A stretch of DNA of 64,000 bases from Pseudomonas sp. Os17 (GTDB taxonomy: Bacteria; Pseudomonadota; Gammaproteobacteria; Pseudomonadales; Pseudomonadaceae): positions 1,491,501 through 1,555,500 of the forward strand of contig NZ_AP014627.1 of NCBI RefSeq assembly GCF_001547895.1, read 5' to 3'. Positions 18,371 through 27,523 of this stretch are shown here, piece after piece. Both the position numbers and the translations under genes were made by a program. Positions within the stretch are counted from its first letter, which is position 1. Every line of letters begins with the position of its first letter. The notes under the pieces were generated by a model. It did not search any database, was not told the DNA's origin, and worked only from the letters and a program-made list of their open reading frames with translations.

Positions 18371-18952
18371 ATGAATTATCTCGCACATCTACACCTCGGC
18401 GGCCAGCGTCCGGGTCAATTACTGGGCAGCCTGTATGGCGATTTCGTCAAAGGCCGCCTGCAAGGGCAGTTTGCCCCCGAGGTCGAGGCGGCGATTCAGC
18501 TGCATCGGCGCATCGATACCTATACCGACAGCCACCCGCTGGTGAGTGCGGCGCTGTCGCGTTTCTCCCTGACCCGGCGGCGCTATGCCGGCATCGTCAT
18601 CGACGTGTTCTTCGACCATTGCCTGGCCCGGGACTGGCAGCATTACGCCGACCAGCCCTTGCCGTCCTTCACTGCCGAGGTGTACCGGGTGCTGGCGGCC
18701 GAACCGCAGTTGCCGGCGCGCCTGGCGCAGATTGCGCCCTACATGACGGCCGATGACTGGCTCGGTTCCTACCGCGAATTCGCGGTGCTGGAGCAGGTGT
18801 TGCGCGGGATTGCCCGGCGCCTGTCACAGCCGCAGGAGCTGACGGCGGCGATGGGCGAGCTGGAGCGCTTGTATGAGCCGTTGAGCGAAGACTTTCGCGC
18901 CTTCTACCCGCAGTTGCAGGCATTCGCGGCGCAGCACGTCCATTTGCCCTGA
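18371..18952 (+). CDS. acpH: acyl-carrier-protein phosphodiesterase (AcpH, DUF479)
   Basis: 193 residues starting MNYLAHLHLGGQRPGQLLGSLYGDFVKG, the standard AcpH N-terminus. HD-type metal residues appear in LHRRIDTYTDSHP and IDVFFDHCLARDW. The enzyme removes the 4'-phosphopantetheine group from acyl carrier protein, giving apo-ACP. Length fits the family. Divergent from the ArsR gene; followed by a REP palindrome and the convergent olsA. Confidence 0.9.
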   Translation: MNYLAHLHLGGQRPGQLLGSLYGDFVKGRLQGQFAPEVEAAIQLHRRIDTYTDSHPLVSAALSRFSLTRRRYAGIVIDVFFDHCLARDWQHYADQPLPSFTAEVYRVLAAEPQLPARLAQIAPYMTADDWLGSYREFAVLEQVLRGIARRLSQPQELTAAMGELERLYEPLSEDFRAFYPQLQAFAAQHVHLP

Positions 18953-18961
18953 ATCAGATCC

Positions 18962-19050
18962 GCTCCTGTAGAGCCGGCTTGCCAGCGAAGGCGCCCTTAT
19001 CAACGGCGCAGGCTTCGAGGGCTGCTTCGCCAGCAAGTGGGCTCCAGCAG
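18962..19050. repeat. REP-type palindrome between acpH and olsA
   Basis: Contains GAGCCGGCTTGCCAGCGAAGG and the inverted CTTCGCCAGCAAGTGGGCTCC, the two arms of the Pseudomonas REP/BIME element also seen near 53.4, 56.7 and 63.0 kb. It sits between convergent genes. Confidence 0.8.
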
Positions 19051-19056
19051 GGCGGG

Positions 19057-19851
19057 TCAGGCGGCGACCAGTTCGCCGCTGCGGCGCGGTTCGGCCGGTT
19101 GGGGCACATCGCCGAACAGTGCCTTCTGCACCGCTTGCTGTGCCTGAAAGGCCAGTGCCGCACGTTCCTGGCCCTGACAGGCAATCGGCTTGAGCAGATG
19201 AATCTCCACCTGGCCCCGGTCGTGGGCGAACAGCCGCATCAAATGCGAGAGCAGGTCGTCGTCGCCAATGAAGGGCGCCAGGCTGTCGATCTGGCCATCG
19301 CGCAAATAACGGATCGCCACCGGTTGCAGCGACACTTCGGCGTCGATGGCACTGGCCAGCAGGCGGCCGTGGAAGGTCCGCAGGCCATGACCGTCGGTGG
19401 TGGTGCCTTCGGGGAACAACAGCAATGGATGCTGTTCCTGCAGGTGGCGGGTCATCTGCTTACGGATCAGTTGGCTGTCGCCGGCCCCGCGGCGGATGAA
19501 CAGGCTGCCGGCCTTGGCCGCCAGCCAGCCGGCCACCGGCCAGGTGCGCACTTCGGCCTTGGACAGGAAGGACAGCGGCGTGAGCATGCCCAGCAGCGGA
19601 ATGTCGGTCCAGGACACATGGTTGCTGACCCAGAGCATGGGCTGCCCGGGCAACTCGCCATGTACCGAGATCTGGAAGGGCAGGGCATTGCTCAAGCGCG
19701 CCATGAAGAAGCGCGACCAGCGCTGGCGCCGGACCATGGAATTGGCCACGCCCAGGCGCTCCAGCAGACCGAAGACACTGGCCATGCTCAGCCCCAGCGC
19801 CACCACCAGCAGAACCCGGGCGATGCGCCCGTAGACCCGCAGCCGGCGCAT
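19057..19851 (-). CDS. olsA: lyso-ornithine lipid / 1-acylglycerol-phosphate O-acyltransferase (OlsA)
   Basis: 264 residues from ATG 19851, chosen because it overlaps the olsB stop in ATGA and begins with the N-terminal membrane anchor [21 protein letters not shown]; the frame is open 13 codons further. PlsC acyltransferase motifs: NHVSWTDIPLLG (catalytic NHxxxxD), then LFPEGTTTDG. With OlsB it makes ornithine lipids, OlsA adding the second acyl chain, in the inner membrane. Phosphate limitation is the usual inducer in the family; no Pho box was established here. Confidence 0.9.
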   Translation of the reverse strand: MRRLRVYGRIARVLLVVALGLSMASVFGLLERLGVANSMVRRQRWSRFFMARLSNALPFQISVHGELPGQPMLWVSNHVSWTDIPLLGMLTPLSFLSKAEVRTWPVAGWLAAKAGSLFIRRGAGDSQLIRKQMTRHLQEQHPLLLFPEGTTTDGHGLRTFHGRLLASAIDAEVSLQPVAIRYLRDGQIDSLAPFIGDDDLLSHLMRLFAHDRGQVEIHLLKPIACQGQERAALAFQAQQAVQKALFGDVPQPAEPRRSGELVAA

Positions 19852-20606
19852 CAGACCGCCGCCTTGAAGTGCCGGGCGTAGCGTGGGCACAACTCGTCAC
19901 GCTTGAGCAGGATGAATACGTCGGCGACCTGGAAATCCTCGTCCCAGCACGGCTCGCCGCAGATTTTCGCCCCCAGGCGCATGTAGGCCTTGAGCAGCGG
20001 CGGCATCTCGGCGATCACGTTGGACGGAATGTCCAGGCTCGGCAGCGGGTTCTTCGGTTCGGCTCGCAGGTGTTCGGTGCTCAGGTAGCGTTCGCGCAGG
20101 CGCTGCATGATCGCCTGGGCCTGGATGCCACCGTCTTGCATCGGAATGCTGGCGCAGCCCATCAGGTAGCTGTAGCCGCCCTGGTTGAGGACCTCCGCCA
20201 GTTCGCCCCAGAGCACGGCGATGGTGCCGCCGTTGCGGTAGGCCGGGTCGACGCAGGTGCGACCGATTTCGAGAATCGGCCCCTTGAGCTGCATCAGGCC
20301 GTGCAGGCTGAATTCCTCTTCGCTGTAGAAGCGCCCCAGGCTGCTGGCGGCCTGGTGGTCCAGCAGGCGGGTGGTGGCCACCAGGCGACCGGTGTTCAGG
20401 TCGCGCACACCGATGTGGCTGCAGTGAATGTCGTAGTCATCCATGTCCAGACCCCATTCCGCGCCCTTGAGCTTGGCGTTGAACTCGCCGCTGAAGACGT
20501 TGAAGCGCAGGGCCTGGGCTTCCTGCAGGGCCTGGGCGCCGATCAGGCGTTCGGCCTGCAGGCGGCGTTCAATGCCGGTGTCGCTGATGCGGGCGATCTG
20601 AGTCAT
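19851..20606 (-). CDS. olsB: L-ornithine N(alpha)-acyltransferase (OlsB)
   Basis: 251 residues from ATG 20606, which has a GGAG site 6 nt upstream; a longer frame to 20702 has no such site. A GNAT-fold acyltransferase (DUF3419-unrelated) that transfers a 3-hydroxyacyl group from ACP to ornithine, the first step of ornithine-lipid synthesis. Family strings: [52 protein letters not shown]. Coupled to olsA by a 4-bp overlap. Divergent from the acyl-CoA dehydrogenase-like gene. Confidence 0.92.
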   Translation of the reverse strand: MTQIARISDTGIERRLQAERLIGAQALQEAQALRFNVFSGEFNAKLKGAEWGLDMDDYDIHCSHIGVRDLNTGRLVATTRLLDHQAASSLGRFYSEEEFSLHGLMQLKGPILEIGRTCVDPAYRNGGTIAVLWGELAEVLNQGGYSYLMGCASIPMQDGGIQAQAIMQRLRERYLSTEHLRAEPKNPLPSLDIPSNVIAEMPPLLKAYMRLGAKICGEPCWDEDFQVADVFILLKRDELCPRYARHFKAAV

Positions 20607-20722
20607 TGTGAATCTCCGTGCGGGCCACTGACCCGCCTTGGGTTGCAGCCGATCGACTTTGTTGTGCAAAGTCAGGCTATGTAGCCCCGGTGTCATCGCC
20701 ATGAAGCTTTGGTGATGCTTAT

Positions 20723-21625
20723 ATGACAGCCCCTGAGGACCTTCGAATGCCCTGGCAAGCCCTGCTCGAGAGCCGTGAACGACTGCCCGCCAACCCTGAT
20801 CTGGCCGAGGGTTACGGGGCTTTGCTGGCCCATCTGGGAGCGGTCACGCCGTTTGAACTGGCGGTGCGCGGCGGGCGTCTGATGAGCGCCCCCGGGCTGG
20901 CGTTCCTGGTGGGTTACCAGGCGGCCTTGCGCATGTTGTGGCCCAGCGCGCCGCTCAGCCTGGGGGCGTTGTGCGCGACCGAACGTCACAGCCTGCGCCC
21001 GGCGGACATGCAGACCCGGCTGGAGGATTTGCGTCTAAACGGACGCAAGGATTTCGTCACCGCCGGCGATGCCGCCGACTGGCTGCTGGTGGCGGCCCGC
21101 AGCGAGGCCCCCGGGCAACCGGCGGCGTTGCGCCTGACCGTGGTCTATGCCGGGGAGCCGGGGGTCCAGGTCCAGACCCTGCCCGCCATCGGCCTGATGC
21201 CGGAGATCGGTCATGGCTGCCTGCTGCTGGACAACGCCGCTTGCGAACTGCTCGCCGGCGACGGCTGGGACGCCTATGTCAAACCCTTCCGCACCCTGGA
21301 AGACATCTACGTGCTGAGTGCCATGAGCGCCTGGCTGTATGGGGTGGGGCAGGACAGCGGCTGGCCGCAGCCTTTGCAATTGCAACTGCTGGCACTGCTG
21401 GCGGGGTGTGCCGAAGCCAGTCGGCAAAACCCGTCCTTGAGCAGCGGGCACGTTCTGTTGGGCGGCTTGTTCACCCAGTTCGAGGCCCTGAAGCCCGGGA
21501 TCGATGCGGCCTTCGCCCAGGGCCCCGAGCCTTGGCGCAACCAGTGGTCCCGGGACCGGGGCCTGCTGGATCTGGCTGCCGGAGCCCGGGGCCAGCGCCT
21601 GGCCAAGGCCCTGGCGGCGTTTTAA
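20723..21625 (+). CDS. shortened acyl-CoA dehydrogenase-like protein
   Basis: 300 residues, against about 380 for normal acyl-CoA dehydrogenases. The middle beta-domain is recognisable ([28 protein letters not shown], then [26 protein letters not shown]), and a helical C-terminal part follows, but the N-terminal helical domain is short and no catalytic Glu context is evident. FAD binding is doubtful. Start ATG at 20723 has no strong ribosome-binding site; the ATG at 20747 is an alternative. It may be a specialised or decaying family member. Confidence 0.72.
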   Translation: MTAPEDLRMPWQALLESRERLPANPDLAEGYGALLAHLGAVTPFELAVRGGRLMSAPGLAFLVGYQAALRMLWPSAPLSLGALCATERHSLRPADMQTRLEDLRLNGRKDFVTAGDAADWLLVAARSEAPGQPAALRLTVVYAGEPGVQVQTLPAIGLMPEIGHGCLLLDNAACELLAGDGWDAYVKPFRTLEDIYVLSAMSAWLYGVGQDSGWPQPLQLQLLALLAGCAEASRQNPSLSSGHVLLGGLFTQFEALKPGIDAAFAQGPEPWRNQWSRDRGLLDLAAGARGQRLAKALAAF

Positions 21626-21796
21626 TCCCGGCCGAACGAGGCCCACCCTCACGCGGGATCGGCTTGCCGGTGAGCGGGGCCGAGCGTTGTGTACAAGGCC
21701 TGATCACGCCTTGGCTGACAGGCAAGCATGGCGCTGCAGTAAAACGGTCATCTGTCCTGTTTAGGCTCGGCCACTGACGTCGTTCGAGTGTCCTTC

Positions 21797-22894
21797 ATGC
21801 GCAAAGCTCCGACCCTGCTGGCACTCCTGCTCCTGTTCGGCTTGCCGGCCTGGGCCGAGGAGTGGCCGGGGGAGCAATGGCGCCGGGCCCCGGATGTCGC
21901 CGGTCCGGCGCTCCAGGCGCTTGAGGACTACGCCTTCGTGCCCAGGGACGAGAAGTCCCGGCAAGGCATTCGCACCGACGCGTTGCTGGTGATCCGCGAT
22001 GGCCAGGTGCTTTATGAGCGCTATGCCGGCGCCACCGGAGCGCAGACTCCCCATCTCATCTGGTCTGCCAGCAAGAGTCTGCTGGCGGTGGTGTTGGGCG
22101 TTGCCTTCGCTGAAGGCCGCTTCCAGCTGCAGGACCCTGCCGCGCAGTATTACTCGGCGCTGCAGCGGCATCCGAGTATCACCCTGGCCGACTTGCTGCA
22201 CTGGGCCTCGGGCCTGGACTGGCAGGAAGACTACGAATACGCACCGCTCAACTCCTCGGTGGTGGCCATGCTCTACACCCGGGGCCATCGGGACATGGCC
22301 GCATTCGCCGCGCAGCAGGCAGCGGCCGCGCCGGCGGGGCAGGTGTTTCGCTACTCCAGTGGCGACAGCAACCTGCTGGCGGCCAGTCTGCGGGGGATGG
22401 TGGGCCCCGAGCGGTACGCGGACTATCCCTGGCACGCGCTGTTCGAACCCCTGGGAATCACCCAGGCCGTGTGGGAACGCGACGCGGCCGGCACCTTCGT
22501 TGCTTCGTCCTACCTGTACCTGACGGCTCCGGATCTGGCGCGCGTCGGCCTGTTGATGCAGCGCGATGGCCGCTGGCGCGACCGGCAATTGCTGCCCAAG
22601 GCCTGGGTCGATTTCTGTCGCACACCCTTTGCCGGCTACCGCGCCAACCAGGACGTGGCCGTGGCGGGCGGGCACTGGTGGCTCAACCGCGCGGTGGACG
22701 GTGCGCCCCGGCCCTGGCCGGACGCGCCGGCGGACACTTATGCGGCGCTGGGACATTGGGGCCAGGCGCTGTACATCCTGCCCGCCGAGCGCCTGGTGAT
22801 CGTGCGCTATGGCGACGATCGCGATGGCAGCTATCGACACAACGAGCTGCTCAAGCGAGTCCTGGCGGCCTTTCCCGAGCCGAGTCCGCCATGA
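21797..22894 (+). CDS. exported serine hydrolase of the beta-lactamase/class C (DUF/6-aminohexanoate-dimer hydrolase-like) family
   Basis: 365 residues from ATG 21797 (an in-frame GTG lies 9 bp earlier). Signal peptide about residues 1-20 (LLALLLLFGLPAWAEE). The catalytic SxxK tetrad is SASKS, with a likely Tyr motif in YSSGDSN and HWGQALY near the C-terminus standing for the third box. These proteins hydrolyse esters, amides or nylon oligomers; substrate unknown. Overlaps the next small gene by 4 bp, implying co-translation. Confidence 0.85.
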   Translation: MRKAPTLLALLLLFGLPAWAEEWPGEQWRRAPDVAGPALQALEDYAFVPRDEKSRQGIRTDALLVIRDGQVLYERYAGATGAQTPHLIWSASKSLLAVVLGVAFAEGRFQLQDPAAQYYSALQRHPSITLADLLHWASGLDWQEDYEYAPLNSSVVAMLYTRGHRDMAAFAAQQAAAAPAGQVFRYSSGDSNLLAASLRGMVGPERYADYPWHALFEPLGITQAVWERDAAGTFVASSYLYLTAPDLARVGLLMQRDGRWRDRQLLPKAWVDFCRTPFAGYRANQDVAVAGGHWWLNRAVDGAPRPWPDAPADTYAALGHWGQALYILPAERLVIVRYGDDRDGSYRHNELLKRVLAAFPEPSPP

Positions 22895-23220
22895 GGCGCC
22901 GGACCTGGGTGCGGCGTCATCCGCTGCTCGGCCTGTTGCTGCTGGCGCTGCTCCTGCTGCTGGGCTGGGGCTGGCAGCAGCGGGTGGCGTTGCAGGCCTT
23001 TCCCGACATCCTCGGGGCCTACACCGCCAAGGAGTACTGCTCCTGCCGTTACGTCATGCAACACCCCGCCGAAGACTGCCGCGCCTACGTGCGCCAGTAC
23101 CTGCCCATCAGCGGTTTCAACGATGAGCCCCAGGCCCGGCGAGTCACCGCCAGCGCCCTGGGACGGACCCACGGCGCCTCCTGGCTGGGCCCCCGCGAAG
23201 GCTGCCGCCTCGATCCCTGA
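22891..23220 (+). CDS. small membrane-anchored hypothetical protein, coupled to the serine hydrolase
   Basis: 109 residues starting at ATG 22891, inside the stop of the previous gene (ATGA). One N-terminal membrane segment (about residues 10-28, HPLLGLLLLALLLLLGWGW) and a short exported domain with Cys residues in KEYCSCRYVMQHPAEDCRAYV and REGCRLDP, which could form disulfides. No family recognised. The tight coupling suggests it works with, or secures, the serine hydrolase at the inner membrane. Confidence 0.75.
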   Translation: MRRRTWVRRHPLLGLLLLALLLLLGWGWQQRVALQAFPDILGAYTAKEYCSCRYVMQHPAEDCRAYVRQYLPISGFNDEPQARRVTASALGRTHGASWLGPREGCRLDP

Positions 23221-23391
23221 TCCTCGATCAAGCCGCGCCGCAGATGATGTGTTCCATGCAGTGGAACCACATTTGATTGTCCTGTGCTGCGCCGCGCGGT
23301 TATCTGACGCAGCGCTTCGAGCAGGTCCGGCCCCTCGTGCAGCGCTCCGACAACAAGAACGGGAAGCCACCCGGCCCAGAGGAGATACGCC

Positions 23392-24567
23392 ATGACCCGA
23401 CACCAGCACATCCTTGCCTGGCTCAACGACATTGCCGGCGACCTGCGGGCCATCCGGCAGGACATTCATGCCCACCCGGAACTGGGGTTCGAGGAACAGC
23501 GCACCTCGGCGCTGGTGGCGCGTTGCCTGGAGGAGTGGGGCTACCAGGTGCATGCCGGGGTCGGCCGAACCGGGGTCGTGGGGGTTCTGCGCAACGGTAC
23601 GGGCAGCCGCACCCTGGGGCTGCGGGCGGACATGGACGCCTTGCCGATCATCGAGAACACCGGGGTGCCCTACAGCAGTCGCCATGGTGGTTGCATGCAC
23701 GCCTGCGGGCATGACGGCCACACCACCATCCTGCTGGGGGCGGCGCGCTACCTGGCCGCGACCCGCCGGTTCGACGGCACCCTGAACCTGATCTTCCAGC
23801 CCGCCGAAGAGGGCCAGGGCGGCGCCGAGGCCATGCTCGCCGATGGCCTGCTGGAGCGTTTCCCCTGCGACGCGCTGTTTGGCCTGCACAACATGCCGGG
23901 TCTGCCGGCCGGGCACCTGGGTTTTCGCGAAGGACCGATGATGGCCTCCCAGGATCTGCTCGAGGTGATAGTCGAAGGCGTCGGCGGCCATGGCTCCATG
24001 CCGCACCTGGCGGTGGACCCGCTGGTGGCGGCGGCGAGCATCGTGATGGCCTTGCAGACGGTGGTGGCGCGCAATATCGACACCCAGGAAGCCGCGGTGG
24101 TGACCGTCGGTGCCCTGCAGGCCGGCGAGGCGGCCAACGTGATTCCCCAGCAGGCGCTGTTGCGCCTGAGCCTGCGGGCCCTCAACGCACCGGTGCGCGA
24201 GCAGATGCTGGAGCGGGTCAAGGCGATCATCCGCACCCAGGCCGAAAGCTTCGGCTGCCGCGCCAGCATCGAACATCGTCCAGCCTATCCGGTGCTGGTC
24301 AACAGCCCGGAAGAAACCGAGTTCGCCCGGCGGGTCGGGGTCGAGCTGGTGGGGGCCGATGCGGTCAACGGCAACACCCCCAAGCTGATGGGCAGCGAGG
24401 ACTTCGGCTGGATGCTGCAACGCTGCCCCGGCAGCTACCTGTTCATCGGCAACGGGGTGGCGCAGCCGATGGTGCATAACCCGGGTTACGACTTCAACGA
24501 CGACATCCTGCTCACCGGCGCGGCCTATTGGGCTGCCCTGGCGGAAAGCTGGCTCAAGCCCTCCTGA
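23392..24567 (+). CDS. M20-family amidohydrolase (hippurate hydrolase-like)
   Basis: 391 residues, ATG behind GGAGATACGCC. M20D metallopeptidase motifs: GLRADMDALPI, HACGHDGHTT (metal ligands), PAEEGQGGAEAML, and GSEDFGWML near the C-terminus. Cleaves an N-acyl or peptide-like amide (hippurate, indole-acetyl-amino acids and similar). Followed by an MHS transporter and an amidase; the three probably form one catabolic operon for an amide-containing compound, controlled by the IclR protein downstream. Confidence 0.9.
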   Translation: MTRHQHILAWLNDIAGDLRAIRQDIHAHPELGFEEQRTSALVARCLEEWGYQVHAGVGRTGVVGVLRNGTGSRTLGLRADMDALPIIENTGVPYSSRHGGCMHACGHDGHTTILLGAARYLAATRRFDGTLNLIFQPAEEGQGGAEAMLADGLLERFPCDALFGLHNMPGLPAGHLGFREGPMMASQDLLEVIVEGVGGHGSMPHLAVDPLVAAASIVMALQTVVARNIDTQEAAVVTVGALQAGEAANVIPQQALLRLSLRALNAPVREQMLERVKAIIRTQAESFGCRASIEHRPAYPVLVNSPEETEFARRVGVELVGADAVNGNTPKLMGSEDFGWMLQRCPGSYLFIGNGVAQPMVHNPGYDFNDDILLTGAAYWAALAESWLKPS

Positions 24568-24666
24568 GCCTTGCCGCTCCTGTGTTTCCGATTACCCCGG
24601 GCGTTACAGGCGCCCGGCACTTTTCCGAGCCCGGCCCAGGGCTCAAAAGTATCCAAGGAACGTCCC

Positions 24667-25977
24667 ATGAGCACTTCGAGCCCCGCTGCTTCCAAGACCC
24701 GGCAGGTGGTAGCTGCCGTCGTCGGCAACGCCCTGGAATGGTACGACTTCATCGTCTATGGCTTTCTCGCCAGCTTCATCGCCCGCCAGTTCTTTCCGGC
24801 GGAGGATGAGTACACCTCGCTGCTGATGGCCCTGGCCACCTTCGGCGTGGGATTTTTCATGCGCCCGGTGGGCGGTGTGCTGCTGGGGATCTATTCCGAT
24901 CGCAAGGGCCGCAAGGCCGCCATGATGGTGATCATCCAACTGATGACCCTGGCCATCGCGATGATCGTGTTTGCTCCCCACTACGCCGCCATCGGGCTGG
25001 GGGCACCCTTGCTGATCGTGGTGGCGCGCATGCTCCAGGGCTTCGCCACCGGTGGCGAGTACGCCAGCGCCACGGCCTATCTGGTGGAGAGCGCGCCGGT
25101 CCACAAGAAGGGCCTGTACGGTTCCTGGCAACTGGTCGGCCAGTGTCTGGCGGTGTTCAGTGGGGCGGCGATGGTGGCGGCGGTGACCCATTTCTTTTCG
25201 CCCCAGACCCTGGATCTCTGGGGCTGGCGCCTGCCGTTCGTGATCGGCCTGCTGATCGGTCCGGTGGGGCTGTGGATCCGCAAGTACATGGAGGAGCCGC
25301 AAGCCTTCGTCGAGGCGCGCAAGCAGGTGCGGGGCGATGGACCGGGGCTGTGGCAGGTGGTGTCGAGCCAGCGCCGGGCGATTCTGGTGTCCATGGGCCT
25401 GTGCAGCGGCAGCACCGTGTCCTTCTACGTGGTGCTGGTGAACATGCCGACCTTTGCCCACACCAACCTCGGCCTGCCCCTGGATCAGGTGCTGCTGGTG
25501 CAGATGTTCGCCGTGGCCCTGATGACCCTGGTGATCCCCTTTGCCGGGGCGCTGTCGGACCGGGTCGGCCGGCGCCCGGTGCTGATGGCGTTCACCCTGG
25601 CGTTTTTCGTCATGGTCTATCCCTTGTATGTGTGGGTCGCCGCCGCACCGTCCATCGAGCGCCTGCTGGTGATGCAGATACTGCTGTGTGGCGCCATTGG
25701 CGGTTTCTTCGGTCCTGGCCCCACCGCCCTGGCCGAGCAGTTCCCCATCGAGGTGCGTTCCACCGGCGTCTCCGTGGCGTATAACGTGGCGGTGATGCTG
25801 TTCGGCGGTTTTGCTCCGTTGATCGTGACCTGGCTGAGCCGGGTCATGGCCACGCCGGTGGCGCCGTCCTTCTATGTCCTGGCAACTTCGATCCTCAGTC
25901 TGCTGGGCATCTATTGCATGTACGACGCGGTCCGGGATGCCAAGCCCGATGCCCTGACCCTGGGAGGCGAGTCTTGA
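24667..25977 (+). CDS. MFS transporter, metabolite:H+ symporter (MHS) type
   Basis: 436 residues from ATG 24667 (AAGGAACG site upstream; the frame is open further). The N-terminal RQVVAAVVGNALEWYDFIVYGFLASFIARQFFP is the MHS/ProP/citrate-proton symporter signature, and GVGFFMRPVGGVLLGIYSDRKGRK is its loop 2-3 motif. Imports a carboxylate-bearing solute with protons. Overlaps the amidase gene by 4 bp. Confidence 0.92.
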   Translation: MSTSSPAASKTRQVVAAVVGNALEWYDFIVYGFLASFIARQFFPAEDEYTSLLMALATFGVGFFMRPVGGVLLGIYSDRKGRKAAMMVIIQLMTLAIAMIVFAPHYAAIGLGAPLLIVVARMLQGFATGGEYASATAYLVESAPVHKKGLYGSWQLVGQCLAVFSGAAMVAAVTHFFSPQTLDLWGWRLPFVIGLLIGPVGLWIRKYMEEPQAFVEARKQVRGDGPGLWQVVSSQRRAILVSMGLCSGSTVSFYVVLVNMPTFAHTNLGLPLDQVLLVQMFAVALMTLVIPFAGALSDRVGRRPVLMAFTLAFFVMVYPLYVWVAAAPSIERLLVMQILLCGAIGGFFGPGPTALAEQFPIEVRSTGVSVAYNVAVMLFGGFAPLIVTWLSRVMATPVAPSFYVLATSILSLLGIYCMYDAVRDAKPDALTLGGES

Positions 25978-27437
25978 TTCAGCACAAAGAAGCGGTGGCC
26001 TGCGAGCCCATCGTCGAACTGGATGCCCTGGCGCTGTCCCGGGCGATCCACGCCCGTCAGTTGTCCTGCCGCGAGGTGATGCAGGCCTACCTGCAACAGA
26101 TCGAGCGCTACAACCCGCAATTCAATGCCCTGGTGTCCCTGGGCGATCCGGGCGAGTTGCTGGCCCAGGCCGATGAGCGCGACCGGCAACTGGACCGGGG
26201 GCAGTCCATGGGCTGGATGCATGGCATGCCCCAGGCGATCAAGGACCTGGCATCCACCGCGGGGCTGACCACCAGCCTGGGTTCGCCGCTGTTCGCCGAA
26301 CAGGTGCCCCAGGTGGACGCCATCAGCGTGGCCCGGGTGCGGGCCAGTGGCGCGATCATCGTCGGCAAGAGCAACGTGCCGGAGTTCGGCCTGGGCTCCC
26401 ACACCTACAACCAGCTGTTCGGCACCACCGGCAATGCCTACGACAGCCGCCTGAGCGCCGGCGGCAGCAGCGGCGGGGCGGCAGTGGCCCTGGCCCTGCG
26501 CATGCTGCCGGTGGCCGATGGCAGCGACATGATGGGGTCGTTGCGTAATCCGGCGGCCTTCAACAACCTGTTCGGCATGCGTCCTTCCCAGGGGCGGGTG
26601 CCCTTCGGCCCGACCCCGGAACTGTTCGTGCAGCAACTGGCCACCGAAGGACCGATGGGGCGCACGGTGGCCGATGTGGCGCGGCTGTTGAGCACCCAGG
26701 CCGGTTACGATCCGCGGGTGCCCTTGTCCCTCAAGGAGGATCCGGCGCTGTTGCAGGCGCCTCTGCAACGGGACGTGCGGGGCCTGCGCCTGGGCTGGTT
26801 GGGGGACTACAACGGCTACCTGGCCATGGAGCAGGGAGTGCTGAGCCTGTGCGAACAGGCGTTGGCCGACTTCACCCATCTGGGCTGCGAAGTGGAAAGC
26901 TGCCAGCCGGATTTTTCCATGGCGCAGTTGTGGGACTGCTGGCTGGTGCACCGGCACTGGCTGGTCCAGGGGGCTTTGGGGATGTTGCACGGCGACCCGG
27001 ACAAACGCCGCTGGCTCAAGCCCGAGGCCCGCTGGGAAGTGGAGGGAGCGGCCAACCTGAGTGCTGCGGATGTGTACCGCGCGTCCCAGAGTCGCAGCGA
27101 TTGGTACCGCGCCTTGCAGCGATTGTTCGAGCGTTACGATTTCCTGCTGTTGCCCACGGCCCAGGTGTTCCCTTTCGATGCACGGCAGGCCTGGCCAAGG
27201 CAGATCGATGGGCAGGAAATGGACACCTATCATCGCTGGATGGAAGTGGTGATCGGTCCGACCCTGGCCGGCCTGCCCAGCATCAGCATTCCGGTGGGAT
27301 TCAACCTGGCGGGCCTGCCCATGGGCATGCAGATCGTCGGTCCGGCCCAGGCCGATCACGCTGTGCTGCAGTTGGCTTACGCCCATGAACAACTGACGCA
27401 ATGGGTGCGCCAGCGCCCCCCGGGTAACCTGCTGTAA
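25974..27437 (+). CDS. amidase-signature family amidase
   Basis: 487 residues from a TTG at 25974 that overlaps the transporter stop and has GGGAGGCG 8 nt upstream; no ATG is placed better. Ser-cisSer-Lys amidase: Lys in QAIKDLAS, GGSSGG (cis-Ser), and GSDMMGSLRNPA for the nucleophile strand. Hydrolyses a carboxamide to acid and ammonia. Third gene of the M20-transporter-amidase set. Confidence 0.92.
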   Translation: MIQHKEAVACEPIVELDALALSRAIHARQLSCREVMQAYLQQIERYNPQFNALVSLGDPGELLAQADERDRQLDRGQSMGWMHGMPQAIKDLASTAGLTTSLGSPLFAEQVPQVDAISVARVRASGAIIVGKSNVPEFGLGSHTYNQLFGTTGNAYDSRLSAGGSSGGAAVALALRMLPVADGSDMMGSLRNPAAFNNLFGMRPSQGRVPFGPTPELFVQQLATEGPMGRTVADVARLLSTQAGYDPRVPLSLKEDPALLQAPLQRDVRGLRLGWLGDYNGYLAMEQGVLSLCEQALADFTHLGCEVESCQPDFSMAQLWDCWLVHRHWLVQGALGMLHGDPDKRRWLKPEARWEVEGAANLSAADVYRASQSRSDWYRALQRLFERYDFLLLPTAQVFPFDARQAWPRQIDGQEMDTYHRWMEVVIGPTLAGLPSISIPVGFNLAGLPMGMQIVGPAQADHAVLQLAYAHEQLTQWVRQRPPGNLL

Positions 27438-27523
27438 CCAGGCAAGCGTCGCTGATAGGCTCCTGAGGCCCGCATCTTGCTGGGTAACGGCTTTACCCAT
27501 TCTCAAGTCAGGGAGTTCGGACC

